Positions 7,665 to 14,886 of a stretch of 64,000 bases of DNA are shown in pieces. The position numbers and the translations under genes were made by a program. Below the pieces are notes generated by a model, which saw nothing but the letters and a program-made list of their open reading frames with translations, searched no databases and was not told where the DNA came from. The stretch's first letter is position 1. Each line of letters opens with the position of its first letter. Source of the stretch: Pseudomonadota bacterium. GTDB taxonomy: Bacteria; Pseudomonadota; Gammaproteobacteria; Pseudomonadales; Pseudomonadaceae. The stretch covers positions 1 through 64,000 of the forward strand of contig JAEWGL010000221.1 in assembly GCA_023388335.1 (NCBI GenBank), given 5' to 3'.

Positions 7665-8449
7665 GCCGGGTCATCATCAAGGACGCGGCGCAACTGGCGC
7701 TGATGCGCCACGCCGGGCAACTGCTGGCGCAGGTATTCGCCGACCTCGACGGTTTCATCCAAGCCGGTATCAGTACCCTGCAGATCAATGACCGCGCCGA
7801 GAGCTTCATCGTCGAGACGCTCAAGGCGCGCCCGGCCAGCAAGGGCCAGTATGGCTTTCCCTATGCGCTGAACACCTCGGTCGACCACGTGGTCTGCCAC
7901 GGCATGCCCAGCGCCGACGAGGTGCTGGCCGAGGGCTCGATCGTCAATGTCGACATCACCCTGGAACAGGGTGGCTACATTGCCGACTCGTCGAAGATGT
8001 ACTGCATCGGCCGCGTCGACGAACAGGCCCGGCGCCTGGTCGACAGCACCTATGCCGCGCTGTGGAAGGGCATCGAGCAGGTACGCCCCGGCGCGACCCT
8101 GGGCGACGTCGGCCATGCCATCCAGGCCCACGCCCAGGCAGCCGGCTACAGCGTGGTGCGCGAGTACTGCGGTCACGGCATCGGCCGGCAGATGCACGAG
8201 GCGCCAGAAGTGCTGCACTACGGGCAACCCGACAGTGGCCTGACGCTCAAGCCGGGCATGGTGTTCACCATCGAGCCGATGATCAACCAGGGCGGCCACG
8301 GCGTGCGCACCTTGCGTGATGGCTGGACAGTGATCACCCGCGACCGCAGCCTGTCGGCCCAGTGGGAGCACACCGTGGCGGTCACCGCCGAGGGCTTTGA
8401 GGTGTTGACCCTGCGCGAGGAGGAACGCGCCTGGCGCGACGCGCCTTGA
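7661..8449 (+). CDS. map: Type I methionine aminopeptidase
   Basis: The 262-aa cytosolic metalloprotease removes N-terminal Met from new proteins. All metal ligands and active-site residues of the type I family are visible: HGMPS (His), VNVDIT (Asp), ADSSKMY (Asp), GHGIG (His), FTIEPM (Glu) and WEHTVAVT (Glu). There is no N-terminal extension. Because it is coupled to a ParD-like gene, and most pseudomonads also carry an essential map elsewhere (general knowledge, not visible here), this is probably an accessory paralogue. Confidence 0.93.
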   Translation: MSRVIIKDAAQLALMRHAGQLLAQVFADLDGFIQAGISTLQINDRAESFIVETLKARPASKGQYGFPYALNTSVDHVVCHGMPSADEVLAEGSIVNVDITLEQGGYIADSSKMYCIGRVDEQARRLVDSTYAALWKGIEQVRPGATLGDVGHAIQAHAQAAGYSVVREYCGHGIGRQMHEAPEVLHYGQPDSGLTLKPGMVFTIEPMINQGGHGVRTLRDGWTVITRDRSLSAQWEHTVAVTAEGFEVLTLREEERAWRDAP

Positions 8450-8550
8450 GCGGCTGGGCAACCGGCGGGCGCTATTGCTATACCCTGCAGAGCCGCAGCC
8501 AGGCAAATTGCAGTCTGGGCTCGCGGCGCCCTGAATGAGCAGCACAAACA

Positions 8551-8576
8551 AAAAAAGCGACCCTAAGGTCGCTTTC
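8551..8576 (-). terminator. Bidirectional intrinsic terminator (tRNA unit and map)
   Basis: The stem GCGACC (8557-8562)/GGTCGC (8567-8572) has a CTAA loop and is flanked by A6 on the left and TTTCTTT on the right. Read on the minus strand it ends the tRNA-Val/tRNA-Asp transcript with a strong U tract; on the plus strand it can serve map. Confidence 0.85.
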
Positions 8577-8618
8577 TTTGTGGCTTCCGGGTGTTCAGTG
8601 GGCCCTGGAAGCTAAATA

Positions 8619-8695
8619 TGGCGCAGCGGACGGGACTCGAACCCGCGACCCCCGGCGTGACAGGCCGGTATTCTAACCGACTGAACTACCGCTGC
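8619..8695 (-). tRNA. tRNA-Asp(GTC)
   Basis: The 77-nt cloverleaf has acceptor stem GCAGCGG/CCGCTGC, D arm AGTTCAGTCGGTTAGAAT, anticodon loop CTGTCAC (anticodon GTC), T arm CGGGTTCGAGTCCCG and an encoded CCA. It is the second gene of a two-tRNA unit, 16 nt after tRNA-Val. Confidence 0.97.
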
Positions 8696-8711
8696 GCGAT
8701 ACACTGAGAAG

Positions 8712-8787
8712 TGGTGGGTGATGACGGGATCGAACCGCCGACCCTCTGCTTGTAAGGCAGATGCTCTCCCGGCTGAGCTAATCACCC
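8712..8787 (-). tRNA. tRNA-Val(TAC)
   Basis: The 76-nt cloverleaf has acceptor stem GGGTGAT/ATCACCC, anticodon loop CTTACAA (anticodon TAC), T arm GGCGGTTCGATCCCGTC and an encoded CCA. It is the first gene of the tRNA-Val/tRNA-Asp unit. Confidence 0.97.
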
Positions 8788-8915
8788 TTCGTCTCGGTGT
8801 GGCGCGCATTCTACGGAGCACTCACCACCCTGGCAAGCACTTTTTTAAATTTTTTTTTCAGGCCTTTCAACGACCTACGGACTTGGCCTGAAAGCACTCA
8901 TAAGAGAATAATGCC

Positions 8916-8934
8916 CTCCTTATGCATTAAGGAG
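8916..8934 (+). promoter_or_regulatory. Hairpin that sequesters the rdgC Shine-Dalgarno
   Basis: CTCCTTA (8916-8922) and TAAGGAG (8928-8934) form a perfect 7-bp stem with loop TGCAT. The 3' arm is the AAGGAG ribosome binding site of rdgC. Whether the hairpin is transcribed depends on the start site, which I could not fix. Confidence 0.5.
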
Positions 8935-8945
8935 AGATTCACCCC

Positions 8946-9866
8946 ATGTGGTTCAAGAACCTGCTGACCTACCGCCTGACCCAGGACGTTGCATTCGACC
9001 CAGAAGCTCTGGAAACCGCCCTGGCCACCAAGCCGGCCCGTCCCTGCGCCAGCCAGGAGTTGACCACCTACGGATTCGTCGCGCCATTTGGCAAAGGCGA
9101 GGATGCACCGCTGGTTCATGTCAGTGGCGACTTCCTGCTGATCGCTGCGCGTAAGGAAGAACGCATCCTGCCGGGTAGCGTGGTCCGTGACGCGGTCAAG
9201 GAGAAGGTCGACGAGATCGAGACCGAGCAGATGCGCAAGGTCTATAAGAAGGAGCGTGACCAGATCAAGGACGAGATCATCCAGGCCTTCCTGCCGCGTG
9301 CCTTTATCCGTCGCTCGATGATCTTCGCCGCTATCGCTCCACGCCAAGGCCTGATCCTGGTCAACTCGGCCAGCGCCAAGCGCGCCGAAGACCTGCTCTC
9401 GACCCTGCGCGAAGTCATGGGCTCGCTGCCAGTGCGCCCGGTGTCGGTGAAGATCGCCCCAACGGCGACCATGACCGACTGGGTCAAGTCGCAAAAGGCC
9501 GCCCCGGACTTCCACGTGCTGGACGAATGCGAGCTGCGCGACACCCACGAAGACGGCGGCATCGTGCGCTGCAAGCGCCAGGACCTGACCAGCGACGAGA
9601 TCCAGCTGCACCTGGGCACCGGCAAGGTGGTCACCCAGCTGGCCCTGGCCTGGCAGGACAAGCTGTCGTTCGTGCTCGACGACAAGATGGTGATCAAGCG
9701 CCTGAAGTTCGAAGAGCTGCTGCAGGACCAGGCCGAGCAGGACGGTGGCGATGAAGCCCTCGGCCAGCTCGATGCCAGCTTCTTGCTGATGATGCTGACC
9801 TTTGCCGATTACCTGCCAGCGCTGTTCGAGGCCCTGGGCGGCGAAGAAATCCCACAAGGCGTCTGA
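8946..9866 (+). CDS. rdgC: Recombination-associated protein RdgC
   Basis: The 306-aa protein begins MWFKNLLTYRLTQDVAFD and ends in the acidic EALGGEEIPQGV, and is RdgC along its whole length. RdgC is a ring-shaped, non-specific DNA-binding protein on the nucleoid that restrains RecA-promoted strand exchange. The start follows AAGGAG with 11-nt spacing; that site is locked in a small hairpin. The gene is monocistronic: heptad repeats follow, and the next gene has its own ribosome binding site. Confidence 0.95.
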   Translation: MWFKNLLTYRLTQDVAFDPEALETALATKPARPCASQELTTYGFVAPFGKGEDAPLVHVSGDFLLIAARKEERILPGSVVRDAVKEKVDEIETEQMRKVYKKERDQIKDEIIQAFLPRAFIRRSMIFAAIAPRQGLILVNSASAKRAEDLLSTLREVMGSLPVRPVSVKIAPTATMTDWVKSQKAAPDFHVLDECELRDTHEDGGIVRCKRQDLTSDEIQLHLGTGKVVTQLALAWQDKLSFVLDDKMVIKRLKFEELLQDQAEQDGGDEALGQLDASFLLMMLTFADYLPALFEALGGEEIPQGV

Positions 9867-9878
9867 CCCCCCAAGCCC

Positions 9879-10031
9879 CAAGCTGCAAGCTGCAAGCAGA
9901 GCAAGAGCAAGAGCCGTATGCACACTGCTTTAACTTGCCGCTTGCCGCTTGCCGCTTGCCGCTTGAAGCTTGCAGCTCACCCGCGCTGCTTCAACTTGCC
10001 GCTTGAAGCTTGAAGCTTGAAGCTTGCAGCT
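9879..10031. repeat. Heptanucleotide-repeat stem-loop element, copy 1
   Basis: Seven-base units of the form CTTGCCG, CTTGAAG and CAAGCTG are arranged with AAGCTGCAAG units on the left and four CTTGCCG units followed by CTTGAAG/CTTGCAG units on the right. The two sides are partly inverted relative to each other around AAGAGC/GCTTTA. The repeat runs to within 7 nt of the ribosome binding site of the BASS gene. Confidence 0.8.
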
Positions 10032-10052
10032 CAAAAAAAGGAGGTTTTCCCA

Positions 10053-10973
10053 TTGCGTGCCCTTGCCACCCTCAGCCGCTTTGTCGGCAATACCTTCGCC
10101 GTGTGGGTGCTGTTGTTCGCCTGCCTGGCGTTCCTTCAGCCACAGTGGTTCATCGGTCTTAAGAGCTGGATCGTGCCGCTGCTGGGCCTGGTCATGTTCG
10201 GCATGGGCCTGACCCTCAAGCTCGATGATTTCGCCGCCGTGGCCCGTCAGCCCTGGCGTGTGGCGTTGGGAGTGGTGGCGCACTTCATGATCATGCCGGG
10301 GGTGGCGTGGCTGCTGTGCCAGCTGTTCCACCTGCCGCCGGAAATCGCCGTGGGCGTTATCCTGGTCGGCTGTTGCCCCAGTGGCACTGCCTCCAACGTC
10401 ATGGTCTGGCTGTCCAAGGGTGACCTGGCCCTGGCCGTGGCCATCGCGGCGGTCACCACCCTGCTGGCACCGCTGCTTACCCCGACGCTGATCTGGCTGC
10501 TGGCCTCGGCGTGGCTGCCGGTGTCCTTCATGGACATGTTCTGGTCGATCCTGCAACTGGTGATGCTGCCGATCGTCCTCGGCGTGCTGGCGCAGCGGCT
10601 GCTTGGCGCGCGGGTGCAGGTGGCGGTCCAGGTGCTACCGCTGGTCTCGGTGGTGAGCATCGTGATGATCGTCTGCGCGGTGGTCGCCGCCAGCCAGGCG
10701 AAGATCGCCGAATCCGGCCTGCTGATCATGGCGGTGGTGATGCTGCACAACAGCTTCGGCTTCCTGCTCGGCTACCTCACCGGCAAGCTGTGCAAGTTGC
10801 CGCTGGCCCAGCGCAAGTCGCTGGCGCTGGAGGTGGGCATGCAGAACTCGGGGCTCGGCGCGGCGCTGGCCAGCGCCCACTTCTCGCCGTTGGCAGCGGT
10901 GCCTAGCGCGTTGTTCAGCGTCTGGCACAATATTTCCGGGGCGCTGCTGTCGACCTGGTTCCGTCGGCTCTAA
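10053..10973 (+). CDS. Bile acid:sodium symporter (BASS) family transporter
   Basis: The 306-aa inner-membrane protein has about nine or ten hydrophobic helices and the BASS signatures VILVGCCPSGTASNVM and EVGMQNSGLGAAL. The substrate is unknown; family members move bile acids, pyruvate, pantoate or other organic anions with sodium. I chose the TTG at 10053 because a perfect AAGGAGG (10038-10044) sits 8 nt upstream. An ATG at 10017 lies inside the heptad repeat and would give a non-family N-terminus. Heptad-repeat elements flank the gene on both sides. Confidence 0.88.
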   Translation: MRALATLSRFVGNTFAVWVLLFACLAFLQPQWFIGLKSWIVPLLGLVMFGMGLTLKLDDFAAVARQPWRVALGVVAHFMIMPGVAWLLCQLFHLPPEIAVGVILVGCCPSGTASNVMVWLSKGDLALAVAIAAVTTLLAPLLTPTLIWLLASAWLPVSFMDMFWSILQLVMLPIVLGVLAQRLLGARVQVAVQVLPLVSVVSIVMIVCAVVAASQAKIAESGLLIMAVVMLHNSFGFLLGYLTGKLCKLPLAQRKSLALEVGMQNSGLGAALASAHFSPLAAVPSALFSVWHNISGALLSTWFRRL

Positions 10974-11056
10974 AGCTGCAAGCTGCAAGCTGCAAGAAAA
11001 AGCAGAATAGTGCGCGGTCTGCTTCATCTTGCAGCTTGAAGCTTGCAGCTTGAAGC
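10974..11056. repeat. Heptanucleotide-repeat stem-loop element, copy 2
   Basis: AGCTGCA units begin directly after the TAA of the BASS gene. A core AAGCAGA...TCTGCTT hairpin follows, then CTTGCAG/CTTGAAG units in inverted orientation. The whole element can fold into one long stem-loop and may end transcription before the guanidine riboswitch. Confidence 0.8.
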
Positions 11057-11072
11057 TAGTAATTTGTGGCAA

Positions 11073-11123
11073 CGGTGAGGACGACCTCACGACGCACCGC
11101 GTGAACGATCCGGGGACGGCCCC
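11073..11123 (+). promoter_or_regulatory. Guanidine-II (mini-ykkC) riboswitch
   Basis: Two hairpins have the diagnostic ACGR tetraloops: GTGAGG-ACGA-CCTCAC (11075-11090) and GGGG-ACGG-CCCC (11112-11123), with a 21-nt linker. The GGAG ribosome binding site of sugE follows at 11137-11140. This is the guanidine-II layout, in which guanidinium binding to the loops frees the ribosome binding site. The downstream gene encodes the expected guanidinium exporter. Confidence 0.9.
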
Positions 11124-11148
11124 ATCTTGCTTCAATGGAGATTTGACC

Positions 11149-11466
11149 ATGTCCTGGATCATCCTGTTTTTCGCCGGCCTGTTCGAAGTCGGCTGGGCCG
11201 TCGGCCTCAAATACACCGATGGCTTCAGCCGTCCGCTGCCCACCGCTCTGACCATCGCCGCCATGGCCATCAGCCTTGGCCTGCTCGGTCTGGCCATGAA
11301 GGAACTGCCGCTGGGCACCGCCTACGCCATCTGGACCGGCGTCGGCGCGGTGGGCACGGTGATCGCCGGGATCATCCTGTTCGGCGAGTCCATGGCCCTG
11401 GTGCGTCTGGTCAGCGTGGCGTTGATCGTCTGCGGACTGATTGGGCTCAAGGTCAGCGCAAGCTGA
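11149..11466 (+). CDS. sugE: SMR-family guanidinium exporter (SugE/Gdx)
   Basis: The 105-aa protein has four transmembrane helices and starts MSWIILFFAGLFEVGWAVG, with the conserved Glu of SMR proton/substrate antiporters at residue 13. The segment FEVGWAVGLKYTDGF is typical of the SugE/Gdx branch, which exports guanidinium and some quaternary ammonium compounds in exchange for protons. I chose the ATG at 11149 because GGAG lies 8 nt upstream and the longer frame runs through the riboswitch. A guanidine-II riboswitch controls it. It converges on the MFS-acyltransferase gene with only 17 bp between stop codons. Confidence 0.94.
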   Translation: MSWIILFFAGLFEVGWAVGLKYTDGFSRPLPTALTIAAMAISLGLLGLAMKELPLGTAYAIWTGVGAVGTVIAGIILFGESMALVRLVSVALIVCGLIGLKVSAS

Positions 11467-11483
11467 CTCCTACCCGTCCTCCT

Positions 11484-13358
11484 CTACCGCGCGCTGCCGC
11501 GCAGGGCACTGACCCGCTCGCGCAGCGCGTCCGGTTGGGCCGCCTGTACCTCGACCGCCTCACCGGCGACCAGGGTCACCCGCGACCACAGCCTGCGGAA
11601 AAAGCCCTTGGCCGGATCGCGGCTGAAGAAGCTGCCCCACAAACCCTGCAAGGCCAGCGGTATCACCGGCACCGGTGTCTCGCCGAGGATACGGTTGACT
11701 CCGCCCTTGAAAGCATCGATCTCGCCATCACTGGTCAACTTGCCCTCGGGGAAGATGCACACCAGCTCGCCGGCGGCCAGGTAGCTGGCGATCCTGGCGA
11801 AGGCCCGCTGGTAGGTGGCTTCATCCTCGCTGCGTCCGGCAATCGGGATGGCGCCCGCGGTGCGAAAGATGAAGTTGAGCACCGGCAGGCGGTAGATCTT
11901 GTAGTACATGACGAAGCGTATCGGCCGGCGAATGGCACCGGCGATCAGCAAGGCGTCGACGAAGGACACGTGGTTGCATACCAGCAAGGCTGCCCCTTCA
12001 TCGGGAATGCGCTGCAGGTCGCGGTGCTCGACCCGGTACATGGAGTGGCTGAGCAGCCAGATCATGAAGCGCATGGTGAATTCGGGGACGATGCTGAAGA
12101 TGTAGGCGTTGACCGCGATATTCAGCAGCGAGACCACCAGGAACAACTGCGGGATCGACAGCTCGGCCAAGCTCAGCAGAGCGATGGTGACGATGGCTGA
12201 AACCACCATGAACAGCGCGTTGAGGATGTTATTGGCTGCAATCACCCGGGCCCGCTGGTGTTCAGCGGTGCGTGCCTGGATCAGTGCATACAGCGGCACG
12301 ATGTAGAAGCCGCCGAACACGCCCAGCCCGAGGATCGCCAGCAGAATCCACCAGGCCTCGGGCGTGAGCAGCAGCGACAGCCAATCGTGTGGCGCGACCG
12401 CGGCTGGCACATCACCGGAATGCCACCACCAGAGCAGGCCGAACAAGGTCAGGCCGAAGGAGCCGAACGGCACCAGGCCGATCTCCACCTTGCGTCCGCT
12501 GAGGCGCTCGCAGAGCAGCGAGCCCAGGGCGATGCCCACCGAGAACAGCGTCAGCACCAGGGTCACCACGGTTTCGTCGCCGTGCAGCCAGTCCTTGGCA
12601 TAGGCCGGTATCTGGGTCAGGTAGATAGCCCCGACGAACCAGAACCAGGAGTTGCCAATGATCGAGCGCGACACCGCCGGTGTCTGTCCCAGGCCCAGGC
12701 GCAGCGTGGCCCAGGACTGACTGAAAATATTCCAATCCAGTTTCATCTGTGGGGCGACGGCCGCGGCGCGGGGGATCCAGCGGCTGGCCAGGTAACCGAG
12801 CACTGCCACGCCAACCACGGCGCCGGCTACCACCGTGGTGTAGTGGGTGCTGGACATCATTACCCCAGCACCGATGGTACCGGCCAGGATCGCCAGGAAG
12901 GTGCCCATTTCCACCAGGCCGTTGCCGCCCACCAGTTCCTCCTCGCGCAGGGCCTGGGGCAGGATCGAGTATTTCACTGGCCCGAACAACGCCGAGTGGG
13001 TACCCATGGCAAACAGCGCCAGGAGCATGAGTTCCAGATGGTTGCTGACAAAGCCCAGCGCACCGATGAGCATGATGACGATCTCGGCCAACTTGATCGC
13101 GCGAATCAGCGCGTCCTTGGCGAACTTTTCGCCAAACTGCCCGGCCAGGGCCGAGAACAGAAAGAACGGCAGGATGAACAGCAATGCGCAGAGGTTGACC
13201 CAGATCGACCGGTCACCCTCGAAGCTGAGCTTGTAGAGGATCGCCAGGATCAGCGACTGCTTGAACAGGTTGTCGTTGAAGGCACCCAGCGACTGGGTAA
13301 TGAAGAACGGCAGGAAGCGCCGCTTGCCGAGCAAGGTGAATTGCGAAGGGTGACTCAT
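11484..13358 (-). CDS. MFS lysophospholipid transporter-acyltransferase fusion
   Basis: The 624-aa inner-membrane protein has an N-terminal LplT-like MFS part of about 12 helices (FITQSLGAFNDNLFKQSL; FGPVKYSILPQ) up to roughly residue 420. A C-terminal PlsC-type acyltransferase carries the HX4D motif NHVSFVD and the FPEGKLTSDGE motif. It probably flips and reacylates lysophospholipids on the cytoplasmic side. Unlike the longer LplT-Aas fusions, there is no acyl-ACP synthetase domain. I prefer the ATG at 13358 (MSHPSQFTLLGK), where conserved sequence begins; a start 10 codons upstream is possible. Confidence 0.88.
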   Translation of the reverse strand: MSHPSQFTLLGKRRFLPFFITQSLGAFNDNLFKQSLILAILYKLSFEGDRSIWVNLCALLFILPFFLFSALAGQFGEKFAKDALIRAIKLAEIVIMLIGALGFVSNHLELMLLALFAMGTHSALFGPVKYSILPQALREEELVGGNGLVEMGTFLAILAGTIGAGVMMSSTHYTTVVAGAVVGVAVLGYLASRWIPRAAAVAPQMKLDWNIFSQSWATLRLGLGQTPAVSRSIIGNSWFWFVGAIYLTQIPAYAKDWLHGDETVVTLVLTLFSVGIALGSLLCERLSGRKVEIGLVPFGSFGLTLFGLLWWWHSGDVPAAVAPHDWLSLLLTPEAWWILLAILGLGVFGGFYIVPLYALIQARTAEHQRARVIAANNILNALFMVVSAIVTIALLSLAELSIPQLFLVVSLLNIAVNAYIFSIVPEFTMRFMIWLLSHSMYRVEHRDLQRIPDEGAALLVCNHVSFVDALLIAGAIRRPIRFVMYYKIYRLPVLNFIFRTAGAIPIAGRSEDEATYQRAFARIASYLAAGELVCIFPEGKLTSDGEIDAFKGGVNRILGETPVPVIPLALQGLWGSFFSRDPAKGFFRRLWSRVTLVAGEAVEVQAAQPDALRERVSALRGSAR

Positions 13359-13506
13359 CGTCCTTGTACCTGAGTGGGGCTTTGTCATTGGAGGCACGCG
13401 ATGCGCAGCAGGCCACAATCTGCACCGCCAAACCCTGGCTGGCAACTGTGTCGCGCATGCCGTGCCCCCTCGATGATAGCCAGCAGGTCGGCAAGGAAGG
13501 CCGCCC

Positions 13507-14652
13507 TTACCTGTTCAAACCGGCAATGCACGGTGACACGAACAGCTCGCCGCGCCAGGCGCCTTGCAGGGTGCGGCTGGCCACCAGCAGCCATAGCAGC
13601 GCCAGCGCGACCACCAGCAACTGGCCCAGGCCATAGAAGAAGCCCAGGCCCAGGCAGCTTGCCAGTTTCAGTGTCGCCAGGCTGTAGACACCGAGCGGAA
13701 AGGTGAAGCCCCACCAGCCCAGGTTGAACGGCATGCCCTGGCGCAGGTAACCGAAGGTGATCAGCACAGCGGTGAGCAGCCACCAGAGGCCGGCGCCCCA
13801 CAACACGATGCCTACGATCAGACCGATACCGTGGGCGACCTCACCCAGGTTGCCCAGGCCGTTGGCGGCGAAGATCGCCGGGGCCTCGTTACCCAGCAGC
13901 AGCATGCCCAGCGCACCGGTGCCGATCGGCCCCAGGGCCAGCCAGCTCGACGCGGCCATGTTGGCCGGCGGCAGCTTGTGCAGGGCCATGCGCAGCATGA
14001 GGATGGTGAGGATGCTGAAGGCCACCGGCAAGGACACTGCCCACAGCACATAGCTGGTGATCAGCACGAGAAACCGCTGGTGCGCATCGACCAGGTGCGG
14101 CGCCAGCAGGCCGCCGCTGGCCGCGGCAACTTCCGCGGCGACCACCGGCAGCAACCAGACCGCCGTCATCTGGCCAATGCTGTGCTCCTGGCGGGTGAAC
14201 ATCAGGTAGGGAATGGCCACGCCGCATAGCAGTGCCAGGCCGACGTCGACCCACCACAGCAGCTCGATCCACGGCACCACGCCCTCGCCCCAGCGCGCCA
14301 GGCCGAACAGCAGGCCGCCATTGAGGATCGTCGCCAGGCCCATGGGAATGGTGCCGAAGAACATCGATACGGTGGAATGGGCGAAGATTCGCCGTGCTTC
14401 GTCGAAGAACAGCACCCACCTGGCGACGTACAGCACGGTGAACAGCGCAAACAGGGCGATGGTCAGCCACCACAGGCCTTCGGCCAGCCTATCCAGCGCG
14501 GGTATTTCAACCTGCTTCAAGGCCAGCGCCACTACCCCGGTGCCCATGGTCGCGGCGAACCAGTTAGGGGTGAATTGGCGGATCACTTCCCGGGGATGGG
14601 TCAGCTGGCTCAGTGGGCGAAACGTGGTGATGGGAGGATTGCGGCATGGCAT
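13507..14652 (-). CDS. TDT/SLAC1 (TehA-like) family membrane transporter
   Basis: The 381-aa protein has ten predicted membrane helices and TDT-family landmarks: FTPNWFAATMGTGVVAL at the first helix and NLGWWGFTFPLGVYSLAT near the end. Relatives transport dicarboxylates, sulfite or anions; the substrate here is unknown. I chose the ATG at 14652, which has AGGA 9 nt upstream. Two in-frame ATGs at 14688 and 14712 are possible, but the second abuts a perfect 10-bp inverted repeat likely to be promoter or operator DNA. The gene is transcribed away from the hybrid kinase gene. Confidence 0.85.
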   Translation of the reverse strand: MPCRNPPITTFRPLSQLTHPREVIRQFTPNWFAATMGTGVVALALKQVEIPALDRLAEGLWWLTIALFALFTVLYVARWVLFFDEARRIFAHSTVSMFFGTIPMGLATILNGGLLFGLARWGEGVVPWIELLWWVDVGLALLCGVAIPYLMFTRQEHSIGQMTAVWLLPVVAAEVAAASGGLLAPHLVDAHQRFLVLITSYVLWAVSLPVAFSILTILMLRMALHKLPPANMAASSWLALGPIGTGALGMLLLGNEAPAIFAANGLGNLGEVAHGIGLIVGIVLWGAGLWWLLTAVLITFGYLRQGMPFNLGWWGFTFPLGVYSLATLKLASCLGLGFFYGLGQLLVVALALLWLLVASRTLQGAWRGELFVSPCIAGLNR

Positions 14653-14712
14653 GGTTGATTGTCCTGGCCTCGTGAAAGGTGGGTTCATGTTATGCCTGGA
14701 TCGAATATCCAT

Positions 14713-14739
14713 ATAACGGTTATTTTCTCTAACCGTTAT
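14713..14739. promoter_or_regulatory. Perfect 10-bp inverted repeat in the tehA-like/kinase divergent region
   Basis: ATAACGGTTA (14713-14722) and TAACCGTTAT (14730-14739) are exact reverse complements separated by TTTTCTC. The 27-bp dyad lies in the only AT-rich part of the divergent promoter region and is a strong operator candidate. A weak rho-independent terminator is the alternative, but neither flanking gene ends here. Confidence 0.65.
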
Positions 14740-14886
14740 CGGTTTTACTGATAAAGCAAGAGGCTGGTGCGACGTTCTGCCATTGCTACCATGGTCGGCG
14801 CTGACGAAGCGCAGGCGACGTGCCAGACTGATCGATCGGGAAGCGCTGTCCAGTGCGTCCGCGTAACCTTTTGCTCCGGAGTTGTC

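Noticed and set aside
7461..8449. Classical toxin-antitoxin operon
   Set aside because: The second gene is a complete methionine aminopeptidase with all metal ligands, not a ParE/RelE-type toxin.
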